NCBI GenBank assembly: GCA_902610115.1 | Contig: CACLUK010000001.1 | Coordinates: 1-64,000, forward strand | Direction: 5' to 3' | Source: an uncultured Pelagibacteraceae bacterium | GTDB lineage: Bacteria; Pseudomonadota; Alphaproteobacteria; Pelagibacterales; Pelagibacteraceae | Length of the DNA: 64,000 nt | In this document: in pieces, positions 37,655 through 46,598 of the stretch | How the letters are laid out: every line of letters starts with the position of its first letter | Numbering within the stretch: the first letter of the stretch is position 1 | The notes under the pieces: model-generated | The model's input: the letters and a program-made list of their open reading frames with translations, nothing else | Told to the model about the DNA's origin: nothing | The model's database searches: none | Translations under genes and position numbers: made by a program

Positions 37655-38041
37655 ATGAACAGCTCGATTCGAAATATTCAACTCGTTGCGGTTATAGTCG
37701 TACTGGTATCGACCATTATTGCTTTCTTCTTAGAAATGAAAGAAATGTACGATAACAAGGACATCACTTTAGCTGATTTACTTTTAATGTTCATCTATAT
37801 TGAGGTAATTGGTTTAGTAAGATCTTATTGGGAAACTCAATCAGTTAGAATAACTTACCCATTAATAATAGCAATTACAGCATTAGCTCGATTTATAATT
37901 TTACAAGATAAAGAGAGTGACCCTGCAAACCTTATTTACATCTCTTTGGCTATCTTAATAGTAGCAATTGCTACAGTTATTATAAGATTTAGAAATAGTA
38001 GGTATTTGAAAATTGAAAAGTCTAGGTCAAGTGAGCTTTAA
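37655..38041 (+). CDS. psiE: PsiE-family phosphate-starvation-inducible membrane protein
   Basis: Membrane protein of 128 residues with four hydrophobic spans. The pattern ADLLLMFIYIEVIGLVRSYWE and ITALARFIILQ fits PsiE, known in E. coli as a phosphate-starvation and CRP target of unknown function. Whether phosphate controls it here cannot be told; I see no clear Pho box in the 22-bp spacer. The 3' end overlaps folD on the other strand by 20 bp. Confidence 0.85.
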   Translation: MNSSIRNIQLVAVIVVLVSTIIAFFLEMKEMYDNKDITLADLLLMFIYIEVIGLVRSYWETQSVRITYPLIIAITALARFIILQDKESDPANLIYISLAILIVAIATVIIRFRNSRYLKIEKSRSSEL

Positions 38042-38864
38042 AACACGTTAAAGTATTTTTTAATAAACATGCAATTGTCATTGGCCCTACGCCTCCAGGC
38101 ACAGGAGTTATTGCTTTAACATTGTCTTTGAGTTCATCAAAGTTTACATCTCCTACTATTTTTTCTCCTACTTTATTGATACCAACATCTATAACAATCG
38201 CATTTTTTTTTACCCAATCTTTTTTAATCAAATTAGGAGATCCAACAGCTGCTACTAAAATATCTGCTTTGAGGCACTCATTTTGTAAATCATTTGTTTT
38301 TGAATGAACTATAGTCACTGTGCAATTTTCCTTTAATAATAGTTGAGCCATTGGTTTACCATTTAAGTTTGATCTTCCTATTATAACAGCATGTTTGCCT
38401 GCTAAATTTGGTTCTATCTTTTTAATCAATAAAAGACATCCTAAAGGTGTGCAAGGAACGATTGAGTCATAACCTGATGAAAGATTGCCAACATTTATTG
38501 GGTTAAAACCGTCTACATCTTTGGATGGGTTAATTGCATTAATAACTTTCTCTTTACTTATTTGATTGGGTAAAGGAAGCTGAACTAGGATACCAGAAAT
38601 TTTATCGTTTTTATTAAGTTCTTTAATTTTTTTTAAAATATCTATTTCGCTAACATTTTTTGGATATCTAATTATTTCAGAGTTAATGCCAACCTCTCTA
38701 GCACTTTTTTCTTTATTCTTTACGTATATTAAACTTGGCGCGAAGTCTCCGATTAAAATAACTGTCAAACTGGGTGTTTTACCATTTTTTTTCTTTAAAT
38801 CAGAAATTTCTTTTTTTATTTCATTTCTTAAAATCTCTGCTTCCTTTTTGCCATCAATAATCAT
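38022..38864 (-). CDS. folD: methylenetetrahydrofolate dehydrogenase/cyclohydrolase FolD
   Basis: Bifunctional one-carbon enzyme (280 residues) interconverting methylene-, methenyl- and formyl-tetrahydrofolate with NADP. The YVKNKEKSAREVGI segment with the catalytic Lys-Lys pattern, GILVQLPLP, DVDGFNPINVG, the Rossmann GRSNLNGKPMAQLL and the C-terminal PVPGGVGPMTIACLL are all present. The start overlaps yggT by 4 bp. One-carbon flow through FolD is central to glycine and methyl-group oxidation in these organisms. Confidence 0.97.
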   Translation of the reverse strand: MIIDGKKEAEILRNEIKKEISDLKKKNGKTPSLTVILIGDFAPSLIYVKNKEKSAREVGINSEIIRYPKNVSEIDILKKIKELNKNDKISGILVQLPLPNQISKEKVINAINPSKDVDGFNPINVGNLSSGYDSIVPCTPLGCLLLIKKIEPNLAGKHAVIIGRSNLNGKPMAQLLLKENCTVTIVHSKTNDLQNECLKADILVAAVGSPNLIKKDWVKKNAIVIDVGINKVGEKIVGDVNFDELKDNVKAITPVPGGVGPMTIACLLKNTLTCFKAHLT

Positions 38865-39157
38865 CTTAAAAATAATCCTGGTGCCAGCATTTCAAAAACT
38901 AAATTTCTAAAAAACATTAATCCTAAAATTAGTATCACAGGAGATATATCTATAGAACCTAAGTTAGGTAAAAATCTTCTGATGAAATTTAAAGGTGGAG
39001 CTGTAAGTCTGTAAGAAACATCTAAAACAGAATATACGAATCTATTACTTGTATTTAAAACATTAAAAGCTACCAACCAACTAAATATTACGTGAATAAT
39101 TAAAATCCAGATGTAAAGACTCACTATATTGTCAAATAGAATTAATATCGACTTCAT
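38861..39157 (-). CDS. YggT-family membrane protein
   Basis: Small protein of 98 residues with two to three spans, matching YggT: WILIIHVIFSWLVAFNVLN, then a loop PPLNFIRRFLPNLGSIDISPVILILGL. Relatives are linked to cell shape, division or osmotic stress but lack a firm role. It shares overlaps with folD (4 bp) and mscS (1 bp), so it is coupled to both. Confidence 0.88.
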   Translation of the reverse strand: MKSILILFDNIVSLYIWILIIHVIFSWLVAFNVLNTSNRFVYSVLDVSYRLTAPPLNFIRRFLPNLGSIDISPVILILGLMFFRNLVFEMLAPGLFLR

Positions 39158-40248
39158 TAGTTTTTCTCCACATAAATTGAAGTACTTGGAAAAGCAAAAG
39201 ACGCATTATTTTTTTCTACTATATTTTTTATCTCAAGAGCTAAAAGGTCTTTTACCTTCATCCACTCTAAGTATTTTGTAGTTTTAGTAAAACATATTAG
39301 TTTAATATCGATTGAGCTTGCAGCAAATTGATCAATTTTCACTGATAGCATTGTATTTTCTGATTTTGAAAATAATTCATTATTTTTTATAAAATTTTCT
39401 ATCTGTTGTTTGATATCAATCAATTGCTTGCTTGTTGTTCTGTACTCTAGGCCAATAATCCAATTAATTCTCCTATTTGTAATTAAAGAATTATTTATTA
39501 CTGCTTTTTCTGCAAACTGAAAATTAGGTATCGTTGCTAACGATTTGTCAAATCTTCTAACAACTGTAGATCTAAAACCTATTGACTCAACCGTGCCTTC
39601 AATAACATCTTCAACATATATCCAATCTCCTACTTTAAATCTTTTCTCAACTAAGACTAATATACCTGAAATTAGATTCTTAAATAAGTCTTGTGCTCCA
39701 AGTGCAACGGCAACACCAAATAGCCCTAGTCCGGCTATAATTGGTCCAATTTTAATTCCCCAAAGTTCCAAAACAGCAGCTAAACCTAAAATTATTATTA
39801 AGACCTTTAGAGCTTTGATAATCCAATTAACCAAATCCCTAGAGAGTAAATCGCTGACTGATTTCACAACAGTTGAAAAAGGTCCAATAATTTGGTGAAA
39901 CGTCCAGAATATAAGAATTGTAATTAAAGAGCGATTAATAGTTTCTAAAAAATTTGCTGCTTGAGTTTCAATAGTTAGGTAACTAGTAGCTACAAAAAAA
40001 CCTAATACAATTGGAAAAAACTTAGCTGGCCCTTCCATAGATTTTACAAGAGAATTATCAAAGTTATTTGAAGTTTTTGATACGTAATTCTCCAGCCTTT
40101 TAATTACGAATTTTGAAAACATTCCTCTTAAAAAAAGAAAAAATAAAAAAATTATTAAAGCAATAATAATTTCTGAAATATTAACTCCTGAAATACCCTT
40201 ATTCCAAACATCTAAAAATAATATCTTAAAATTTTGCAATACTTCCAT
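39157..40248 (-). CDS. mscS: mechanosensitive ion channel, MscS family
   Basis: Small-conductance mechanosensitive channel of 363 residues, with four or five N-terminal spans followed by the pore helix and beta domain. The pore-lining segment GLGLFGVAVALGAQDLFKN (about residues 173-191) and the beta-domain KRFKVGDWIYVEDVIEGTVESIG and STVVRRFDKSLATIPN are characteristic. It would release solutes on hypo-osmotic shock. It sits between yggT and hemD with a one-base overlap on one side and adjacency on the other. Confidence 0.93.
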   Translation of the reverse strand: MEVLQNFKILFLDVWNKGISGVNISEIIIALIIFLFFLFLRGMFSKFVIKRLENYVSKTSNNFDNSLVKSMEGPAKFFPIVLGFFVATSYLTIETQAANFLETINRSLITILIFWTFHQIIGPFSTVVKSVSDLLSRDLVNWIIKALKVLIIILGLAAVLELWGIKIGPIIAGLGLFGVAVALGAQDLFKNLISGILVLVEKRFKVGDWIYVEDVIEGTVESIGFRSTVVRRFDKSLATIPNFQFAEKAVINNSLITNRRINWIIGLEYRTTSKQLIDIKQQIENFIKNNELFSKSENTMLSVKIDQFAASSIDIKLICFTKTTKYLEWMKVKDLLALEIKNIVEKNNASFAFPSTSIYVEKN

Positions 40249-40947
40249 CTAATTACCAATTTTTATTAGTTCATCTCCAGCTTCGAAGGTTTCTAAATTT
40301 TTCCATCCAGCTTCTTTGAAAACATTTAAAACTTTTTCACTTATACACATAACTCTTGAGCCTGTCATCTGTCCATTGAGTGAGTACTTTTTTGCTAAAT
40401 CAATAAAGCTTTCTGCGCTCCTTTTTGAGTAAACAAAAATTATGTCAGGAGGATGATCTTTGATTAAATTATTCGTATCTGCGTTTAACTCTTTAATTTT
40501 TTCTGAAGTATAGTTGATAATTTTATCTATTTGAAAACCCTCTTTTTGAAGATCTAAATCTAAGTCTGCGGTAATATTATCTCCACATATATACGCTAAG
40601 ACTTTTTTTTTATCTAAGTCATCTGAATTAACAATAATATTTTTTAAGGCATTTATTGTTCCACCAGCTGAAATTGTGTTGTTATAACCTTGTTGTCTTA
40701 CAATTTTTTCAGTAATTGTTCCAACGCAGAAACAAAGTTTATTTCTATCTGGTTTTAATAGTTTTAGACACCTTATTGCATTAGCACTTGTAAATATAAA
40801 TGCATTGTATTTCTCGGGATCAATGGGATCAAGTTCTGCTTTAGAGATTTTTAAAGTAGGCACATGAATAATTTTATGACCTAAAGAAAATAATTTACCC
40901 ATTAAATCTTCGGAATCTATTAAAGGTCTTGTTATTAAAATATTCAT
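40249..40947 (-). CDS. hemD: uroporphyrinogen-III synthase
   Basis: Cyclises hydroxymethylbilane to uroporphyrinogen III in heme synthesis. The family is very divergent; here the 232 residues give ITRPLIDSEDL at the start, the FTSANAIRC segment, the YICGDNITADL second-domain opening, and DIIFVYSKRSAESF. It overlaps the end of hemC by 4 bp, and the pairing hemC-hemD is the strongest evidence. Confidence 0.88.
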   Translation of the reverse strand: MNILITRPLIDSEDLMGKLFSLGHKIIHVPTLKISKAELDPIDPEKYNAFIFTSANAIRCLKLLKPDRNKLCFCVGTITEKIVRQQGYNNTISAGGTINALKNIIVNSDDLDKKKVLAYICGDNITADLDLDLQKEGFQIDKIINYTSEKIKELNADTNNLIKDHPPDIIFVYSKRSAESFIDLAKKYSLNGQMTGSRVMCISEKVLNVFKEAGWKNLETFEAGDELIKIGN

Positions 40948-41861
40948 TTTTTTTTAAATTTTTCTCCAGCTAAATCTAATAATTTTTCTCCAACACTTTT
41001 TCCAATAAAAGAAGCGTCAGCCTCTCTTCCTATAAGTTCATATTCAAAACTCTCTTGACCACTATCCGAAAAAAGCTGCGCTTTGAGTTTTAAGTTTTGG
41101 TTTTCAATTTCAGCTAAACCACCTATTGCAGTATTACAATCACCTCCAATAGTTTGAAGCATTTTTCTTTCAGCTATTGCACAAAGACTAGTTGCGCTAT
41201 CATTTATTCTTTTTATTAAATTTTTAATTTCATCTTCCTTTCTACATTGTACGGCAATTATTCCTTGTCCCACTGCTGGTAAAATATGTTCACAATTAAA
41301 AGCAAAGCTGATTTTTTTATCAAGTTTAAGTGATTTAACTCCGGCAGCTGCAAGAATGATTCCGTCTAAGTTCCTCTCGTTGATTTTATTTATTCTAGTA
41401 TCAATATTTCCTCGAATATTAATTACAGAAATTTGATTATTAATTTTTTTTAATTGAAGCTCTCTTCTTTTTGAACTTGAGCCAATTTTTACGCCTTTTT
41501 TTAGATCAGAAATACTTTTAATTTTTTCACTAATTATTACATCTCGAAAATCGTTTCTTTTTAAATATGCTCCTATCAAAAGGCTTTCATTTTCATTCGC
41601 CTCCATATCTTTTAAAGAATGTACAGCAATATCAATCTCTTTTTTTAACAAGCTTTCTTCAATTTCTTTGCAAAATAAATTTTTTCCACCTATTTCTGAT
41701 ATGTTCTTATCAGAATTTAAGTCACCAGATGTTTTTATAGCTTTAAAATTAATATTTTCCTCGTTAAGTTCATTATTATTTTTTATTAATAACTCTTTAA
41801 CTTTAGCCACATAAGCTAATGAAAGTTTACTGCCTCTAGCTCCAATTGTAATTTTTGTCAT
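40944..41861 (-). CDS. hemC: porphobilinogen deaminase (hydroxymethylbilane synthase)
   Basis: Polymerises four porphobilinogens to hydroxymethylbilane, 305 residues. The opening ITIGARGSKLSLAYV, the AVHSLKDMEAN loop, the Arg-rich KRRELQL and the dipyrromethane-cofactor Cys242 in GGDCNTAIGG are all present, the Cys at the same residue number as in E. coli. I start it at ATG 41861; the longer in-frame extension to 42020 would run antisense through the start of tsaD. It heads the run hemC-hemD-mscS-yggT-folD. Confidence 0.95.
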   Translation of the reverse strand: MTKITIGARGSKLSLAYVAKVKELLIKNNNELNEENINFKAIKTSGDLNSDKNISEIGGKNLFCKEIEESLLKKEIDIAVHSLKDMEANENESLLIGAYLKRNDFRDVIISEKIKSISDLKKGVKIGSSSKRRELQLKKINNQISVINIRGNIDTRINKINERNLDGIILAAAGVKSLKLDKKISFAFNCEHILPAVGQGIIAVQCRKEDEIKNLIKRINDSATSLCAIAERKMLQTIGGDCNTAIGGLAEIENQNLKLKAQLFSDSGQESFEYELIGREADASFIGKSVGEKLLDLAGEKFKKK

Positions 41862-41916
41862 TAATTGATTATATATTTGATAGAAGTATTTTATACTATT
41901 TAAATTTTTTAAAGAG

Positions 41917-42993
41917 ATGACAAAAAAGATTACATTTTTAGGAATTGAAACCAGCTGCGATGAAACTGCAGCATCTGTAATTAGAGAAAATGATAAGGGC
42001 ACTGCAGACGTTTTATCCAATATCGTTTCAAGTCAGATTTCAGAGCATAAGAAATTTGGAGGAGTGGTACCTGAATTAGCAGCTAGAGCACATTTAGAAA
42101 ATATCGAATATATAATCGAAAAAGCTTTAGAGGAAAGTAAAGTTTCTTTAAATGAAATAGACGGAATTGCAGCTACTGCTGGGCCAGGTTTAATTGTCTG
42201 TCTAACAGTTGGACTCAACATAGGCAAATCAATTGCTGCATTTTCGAATAAACCATTTGTAGCAGTTAATCATTTAGAAGGTCATGCTCTTAGTCCAGGA
42301 TTAGAATATAATATTCAATTCCCATATTTACTTTTATTAATTTCTGGAGGTCACTCCCAATTTTTAATTGTTAAAAATGTAAATGAATACGAACAATTAG
42401 GGACTACAATCGATGATGCTTTAGGTGAAGCCTTTGATAAAACTGCAAAAATGCTAGATCTAGGATATCCCGGAGGACCATTTGTGGAGAAATTTGCAAA
42501 GTTAGGAGACAAAAATTTTTTTAAACTCCCTGAGCCAATAATAAATAAAGCAGGTTGTAACTTATCCTTTGCTGGTCTTAAAACTGCAGTGCTAAGAGAA
42601 TCTAAAAAAATTAATGGAGAAGATAAGTTAAGATACAATTTAGCGGCATCTTTTCAAAATACAATAAATAAAATTCTTTACAAGAAAACCAAAGTTGCTG
42701 TTGAAATGTTTAGAAAAAAAACAAAAAAAGAAAGTTTTCAATTTATAGTGGCTGGTGGTGTTGCAGCTAACGAAACTATAAGAAAAAATTTATCAAATTT
42801 ATCTAACGAAATGAATTTTGAAACCGTTTACCCAAACCTAAAATTTTGCGGTGATAATGCTGCTATGATTGCCTGGGCTGGAATACAAAGATTCAAAAAA
42901 AATATGACTGATGATATTGATATATCGGCTAAGTCAAGATGGCCCCTTGATAAAAATGCTCCTTACATGAAGGGACCTGGATTAAAATTATAA
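41917..42993 (+). CDS. tsaD: tRNA N6-adenosine threonylcarbamoyltransferase TsaD
   Basis: Catalytic subunit for the t6A37 modification of ANN-reading tRNAs, 358 residues. The opening LGIETSCDETAASV, the metal-binding His pair in NHLEGHALSPG (about residues 112-122), LLISGGHSQF, and the ATP-site GDNAAMIAWAG near the C-terminus identify it. It diverges from hemC with a 55-bp spacer and is coupled to the EVE gene (TAATG). Confidence 0.98.
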   Translation: MTKKITFLGIETSCDETAASVIRENDKGTADVLSNIVSSQISEHKKFGGVVPELAARAHLENIEYIIEKALEESKVSLNEIDGIAATAGPGLIVCLTVGLNIGKSIAAFSNKPFVAVNHLEGHALSPGLEYNIQFPYLLLLISGGHSQFLIVKNVNEYEQLGTTIDDALGEAFDKTAKMLDLGYPGGPFVEKFAKLGDKNFFKLPEPIINKAGCNLSFAGLKTAVLRESKKINGEDKLRYNLAASFQNTINKILYKKTKVAVEMFRKKTKKESFQFIVAGGVAANETIRKNLSNLSNEMNFETVYPNLKFCGDNAAMIAWAGIQRFKKNMTDDIDISAKSRWPLDKNAPYMKGPGLKL

Positions 42994-43406
42994 TGAACTA
43001 CTGGTTAATAAAATCTGAGCCAGACGTTTGGTCAATCGAACAACAAAAAAAAGCTGGTAAAAAAGGTGTGGCATGGGATGGTGTCAGAAATTACCAAGCT
43101 GCAAATAATTTAAAAAAAATGAATAATGGTGACTTATGTTTTTTCTACCATTCAAATATTGGAAAAGAAGTTGTTGGTATAGTTAAAGTAATTAAATCAG
43201 CATTTATCGATAAAACTGATAAGAAAAAGAGATTTGTAGCCGTTCAAGTTAGGTTTGTGAGTAAATTTAAAAGGGCTATTTCTTTAGAAAAAATTAAAGA
43301 AAATAAGAAAATTTCTCATTTAGCGTTGATAAAACAAAGCAGGTTGTCAGTAATGCCAATAGATTATAAAAGCTGGAAAATTATTTGTAACATGGGTAAA
43401 GTGTAA
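42993..43406 (+). CDS. EVE domain protein
   Basis: Small PUA-like EVE domain protein of 137 residues. [27 protein letters not shown] and the [21 protein letters not shown] stretch are diagnostic. EVE domains bind modified bases in DNA or RNA; the ligand here is unknown. In many proteobacteria an EVE protein lies next to tsaD or other tRNA-modification genes, which hints at modified RNA. It shares an A with the tsaD stop codon. Confidence 0.92.
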   Translation: MNYWLIKSEPDVWSIEQQKKAGKKGVAWDGVRNYQAANNLKKMNNGDLCFFYHSNIGKEVVGIVKVIKSAFIDKTDKKKRFVAVQVRFVSKFKRAISLEKIKENKKISHLALIKQSRLSVMPIDYKSWKIICNMGKV

Positions 43407-43423
43407 AAAAATTAGGGGTATTT

Positions 43424-45547
43424 GTGGCTAAAAAGAAAAAGAAGAAAAAATCGAAAGTAAAAAAATCTAGAAAGTTAAAAAAGTCTAGAAAAGTTAGCAA
43501 GCCTAGAAAGAAAAATAGAAAATCCAAAAAAAGAAAAAAATTTAGAAAAAAAACTAGAAAAGCAAGACGAATTAATTTTAAAGCTCCTACGCTCTCAAAA
43601 GACAGTGACGGTAATTCAGTTATAAAAGTTTCAGAAAGTTGGAAAAATCATGCCTATGTAAACGACACTAAATATAAAAAGAAATATAAGATGTCCATCA
43701 AAGAAAACGATAAGTTTTGGGCCAAAGAAGGAAAAAGAATTACTTGGATGAAAAAGTATACAAAAATTAAAGACATAAAATATAGTAAAGATGAGGTAAA
43801 AATAAAATGGTATTATGATGGAACTTTAAATGCTTCAGCTAATTGTATTGATAGACATTTAAAGAAAAATCCTAGCAAAACAGCAATTATTTGGGTCGGA
43901 GATGATCCTGCAGATACAAAGAAAATTTCTTACAGAGAACTTCATCAAAATGTATGCAAAGCTGCAAATGGTCTAAAAAGTTTAGGAATTCAAAAGGGTG
44001 ATAGAGTAACTATTTACCTCACTATGATACCTGAACTTGCATACATTATGCTTGCTTGCGCAAGAATAGGTGCTGTTCATTCAATCATTTTTGGAGGCTT
44101 TTCGCCAGATTCCATAGCAACAAGAATAACCGATTGTGAATCGGAGTACTTAATTACAGCAGATGAAGGAGTAAGAGGAGGAAAAATAATTCCTCTAAAA
44201 AAAATTGCTGACGAAGCTTTAGATCAATGTCCAAACGTTAAAAAATGTGTTGTAGTAGAAAGGACAGGAAATCAAGTCGATTGGAATAATGAAAGAGACA
44301 TTTCATACAAAGAATTAGTCGCTTCAGTTCCGGCTAAATGTGATCCTGAGGAAATGAACGCTGAAGATCCTCTATTTATTCTTTACACATCGGGTTCAAC
44401 AGGTAAACCTAAAGGTGTTTTACATACTACTGGTGGTTATATGGTTTATGCCTCGATGACACACCAATATATATTTGATTACAAAGCAAATGATATTTAT
44501 TGGTGCACAGCAGATATAGGATGGGTTACGGGTCATAGCTATATTATTTATGGACCGCTATCAAATGGAGCCACAACTATTATGTTTGAAGGGGTGCCTA
44601 ATTATCCTGATAGTTCACGATGGTGGCAAATAGTAGATAAATATAAGGTAAATATTTTTTATACCGCACCAACTGCAATTAGAGCTTTAATGAGAGAAGG
44701 AGACAAGCCTGTTAAAAAAACAAGTAGAAAAACTTTAAAATTGCTTGGAACTGTTGGAGAACCAATCAATCCTGAGGCGTGGATGTGGTATTACAAGACT
44801 GTAGGCGACTCAAGGTGTCCAATAGTTGATACATGGTGGCAAACTGAAACCGGTGGAATACTAATTGCGCCACAACCAGGGGCTATAGACCTAAAGCCAG
44901 GATCTGCTACAAAACCTTTTTATGGAATTAAACCTGTTCTAGTCGATAAAGATGGAAAAATCGTTAAGGGAGAAGGTAAAGGAAGACTTTGCATGGCAAG
45001 TTCTTGGCCAGGTCAAATGAGAACTGTTTACGGAGATCATCAAAGATTCATAGATACTTACTTTTCGCAATTTGATGGGAAGTATTTTACTGGTGATGGT
45101 TGTCGAAGAGATAAAGATGGTTACTATTGGATAACAGGAAGAGTTGACGATGTTATAATAGTATCAGGCCATAATCTTGGAACAGCTGAAATCGAAAGCG
45201 CATTTGTAGCTCATCCTAAAGTTGCTGAAGCAGCTGTTGTTGGATTTCCGCATAGTATAAAAGGGAATGGATTATATTGTTACGTAACTTTAAATGCTGG
45301 AGAAAACCCTACAGGTGATCTTGAAAGAGATTTAAAACTATGGGTAAGAAAGCAAATAGGACCAATTGCTACTCCTGACGTTATCCAATTTGCTCCTGGT
45401 TTGCCGAAGACAAGATCTGGAAAAATAATGAGAAGAATTTTAAGAAAAATAGCAGCAAACGAACCTGATAACTTAGGCGATACGACAACATTAGCTGATC
45501 CAAGTGTTGTTACTTCGCTTGTAGAAAATAGACAAAATAAAGGTTAA
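43424..45547 (+). CDS. acs: acetyl-CoA synthetase with polybasic N-terminal extension
   Basis: AMP-forming acetate:CoA ligase, 707 residues against the usual 640-660. From about residue 75 on it matches Acs (the [17 protein letters not shown] start, [19 protein letters not shown], the ATP motif [23 protein letters not shown], and the C-terminal [13 protein letters not shown] with the acetylatable Lys). Residues 1-50 are almost all Lys, Arg and Ser. The GTG start at 43424 is supported by AGGGG five bases upstream. It follows the EVE gene by 17 bp. A sodium:organic-acid symporter operon starts 0.8 kb downstream. Confidence 0.96.
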   Translation: MAKKKKKKKSKVKKSRKLKKSRKVSKPRKKNRKSKKRKKFRKKTRKARRINFKAPTLSKDSDGNSVIKVSESWKNHAYVNDTKYKKKYKMSIKENDKFWAKEGKRITWMKKYTKIKDIKYSKDEVKIKWYYDGTLNASANCIDRHLKKNPSKTAIIWVGDDPADTKKISYRELHQNVCKAANGLKSLGIQKGDRVTIYLTMIPELAYIMLACARIGAVHSIIFGGFSPDSIATRITDCESEYLITADEGVRGGKIIPLKKIADEALDQCPNVKKCVVVERTGNQVDWNNERDISYKELVASVPAKCDPEEMNAEDPLFILYTSGSTGKPKGVLHTTGGYMVYASMTHQYIFDYKANDIYWCTADIGWVTGHSYIIYGPLSNGATTIMFEGVPNYPDSSRWWQIVDKYKVNIFYTAPTAIRALMREGDKPVKKTSRKTLKLLGTVGEPINPEAWMWYYKTVGDSRCPIVDTWWQTETGGILIAPQPGAIDLKPGSATKPFYGIKPVLVDKDGKIVKGEGKGRLCMASSWPGQMRTVYGDHQRFIDTYFSQFDGKYFTGDGCRRDKDGYYWITGRVDDVIIVSGHNLGTAEIESAFVAHPKVAEAAVVGFPHSIKGNGLYCYVTLNAGENPTGDLERDLKLWVRKQIGPIATPDVIQFAPGLPKTRSGKIMRRILRKIAANEPDNLGDTTTLADPSVVTSLVENRQNKG

Positions 45548-46185
45548 GTAAAATTTATATCTTTAGTTATTTTTTTAAATTCATCCTTCATAAGACCCCA
45601 TTTTAGTGAAATAGAGTTAAGAACAATTTTTTTATCTAAAGTTTTCAACTCATCTGCTATTGGAGACCAGTAATATAATGCTTCTCCACTTTCTTTAAAT
45701 GGGTTTTCTAAATAGTAATTGTTAAAATTAACTGTCTCCAATCTTTTTAAAAAGTTTTCTTTTCCATTTTTAAAAATTTCATCATTTAAGCCATTTTTTT
45801 TTTCTTTTTCAATTATGCTTAAGAAAACCTCTTTGCAATCATTTACTTTTAAATTCTTTTCTACAATTAAATATGAAAAAACATAAAAAGCACAGTCAGC
45901 TAATGCAACCATGTATATATTCCATTTTGCAATATTAATTGACTTTAAAAATCTTTCATCTTCCATCATAGCAATGTACTTAACTCCAATTCTTGTTTTT
46001 AAATACCCATACAGAGTTGTTTGAGTTACATGTGCTGATCGCTCTTGAATAAAATTCTCCAGGTCTTTTTTAGATTTTATTTTTTTAAAAAGACCGGAAA
46101 TTTTCCAAATTGGTATTACATACTCCCAAACACTTATTAGAGTGTTTCTAAGAGTAATTCTCAAATTATTTAGGTTCAATTTCAC
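45544..46185 (-). CDS. conserved protein of unknown function (213 aa)
   Basis: A mostly soluble protein; I do not recognise the family with confidence. Visible features are the [23 protein letters not shown] segment (about residues 45-67) and a mixed region [25 protein letters not shown] (about 83-107). The first resembles conserved alphaproteobacterial proteins sometimes labelled esterase-like without proof. Its stop overlaps the stop of acs on the other strand by two bases, and it diverges from the symporter operon. A length of 213 residues and good codon use support a real gene. Confidence 0.65.
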   Translation of the reverse strand: MKLNLNNLRITLRNTLISVWEYVIPIWKISGLFKKIKSKKDLENFIQERSAHVTQTTLYGYLKTRIGVKYIAMMEDERFLKSINIAKWNIYMVALADCAFYVFSYLIVEKNLKVNDCKEVFLSIIEKEKKNGLNDEIFKNGKENFLKRLETVNFNNYYLENPFKESGEALYYWSPIADELKTLDKKIVLNSISLKWGLMKDEFKKITKDINFT

Positions 46186-46300
46186 GTTGTATTTAAAAAA
46201 CCCTATATTTACTTGTCTTATAGCATTTCAATTTGGTTTTGGGGTCCTTTTTTCTCTTTTAATTCAACTCATAATCAGTATGCTCCCCAGCAATAAGAGT

Positions 46301-46318
46301 ACTTTTTACGTAAAAAGT
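46301..46318. promoter_or_regulatory. perfect 18-bp palindrome before the symporter operon
   Basis: ACTTTTTACGTAAAAAGT is a perfect inverted repeat lying 22 bp before the ATG at 46341. It could be an operator for a dimeric regulator or an AT-rich leader stem. It also lies between two divergent genes, so either could be the target. The ribosome binding site AGGGGG follows at 46331-46336. Confidence 0.5.
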
Positions 46319-46340
46319 TAAAAAATAAATAGGGGGAAAT

Positions 46341-46598
46341 ATGTCAAATAAAGACGCATATTGGAATAAGACCAAAAACCATATGATCGTAACATTGGTT
46401 CTTTGGGCTTTCTTCTCATTAGTGATCTTCATGTTTGGTTCAGAACTGAACACGATGTCTTTTCTTGGCTATCCACTAGCATATTACATGACTGCGCAAG
46501 GTTCACTTCTTGCCTTTGTGATAATTTTGTTTTGGACTGCAAATAAACAAGAAAAAATCGACGAAGAACATGGTTTCTCAGAAAGAGAGGATGACTAA
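46341..46598 (+). CDS. DUF4212 small subunit of a sodium/substrate symporter
   Basis: Small two-span membrane protein, 85 residues, that travels with VC_2705-type sodium:solute symporters. WNKTKNHMIVTLVLWAFFSL, the FGSELN segment and the second helix preceding the acidic tail are typical. The start codon at 46341 has the strong AGGGGG ribosome binding site. The stop overlaps the start of the large symporter gene (TAATG). This mirrors the yjcH-actP pair of acetate permease operons. Confidence 0.92.
   Translation: MSNKDAYWNKTKNHMIVTLVLWAFFSLVIFMFGSELNTMSFLGYPLAYYMTAQGSLLAFVIILFWTANKQEKIDEEHGFSEREDD

Noticed and set aside
41862..42020. Longer N-terminus for hemC
   Set aside because: It would be antisense to the start of tsaD; the MTKITIGARGSKLSL start at 41861 is the conserved one.
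46259..46453. Minus-strand frame of 64 codons across the start of the DUF4212 gene
   Set aside because: Antisense shadow lacking a ribosome binding site or homology; overlaps a well supported start.
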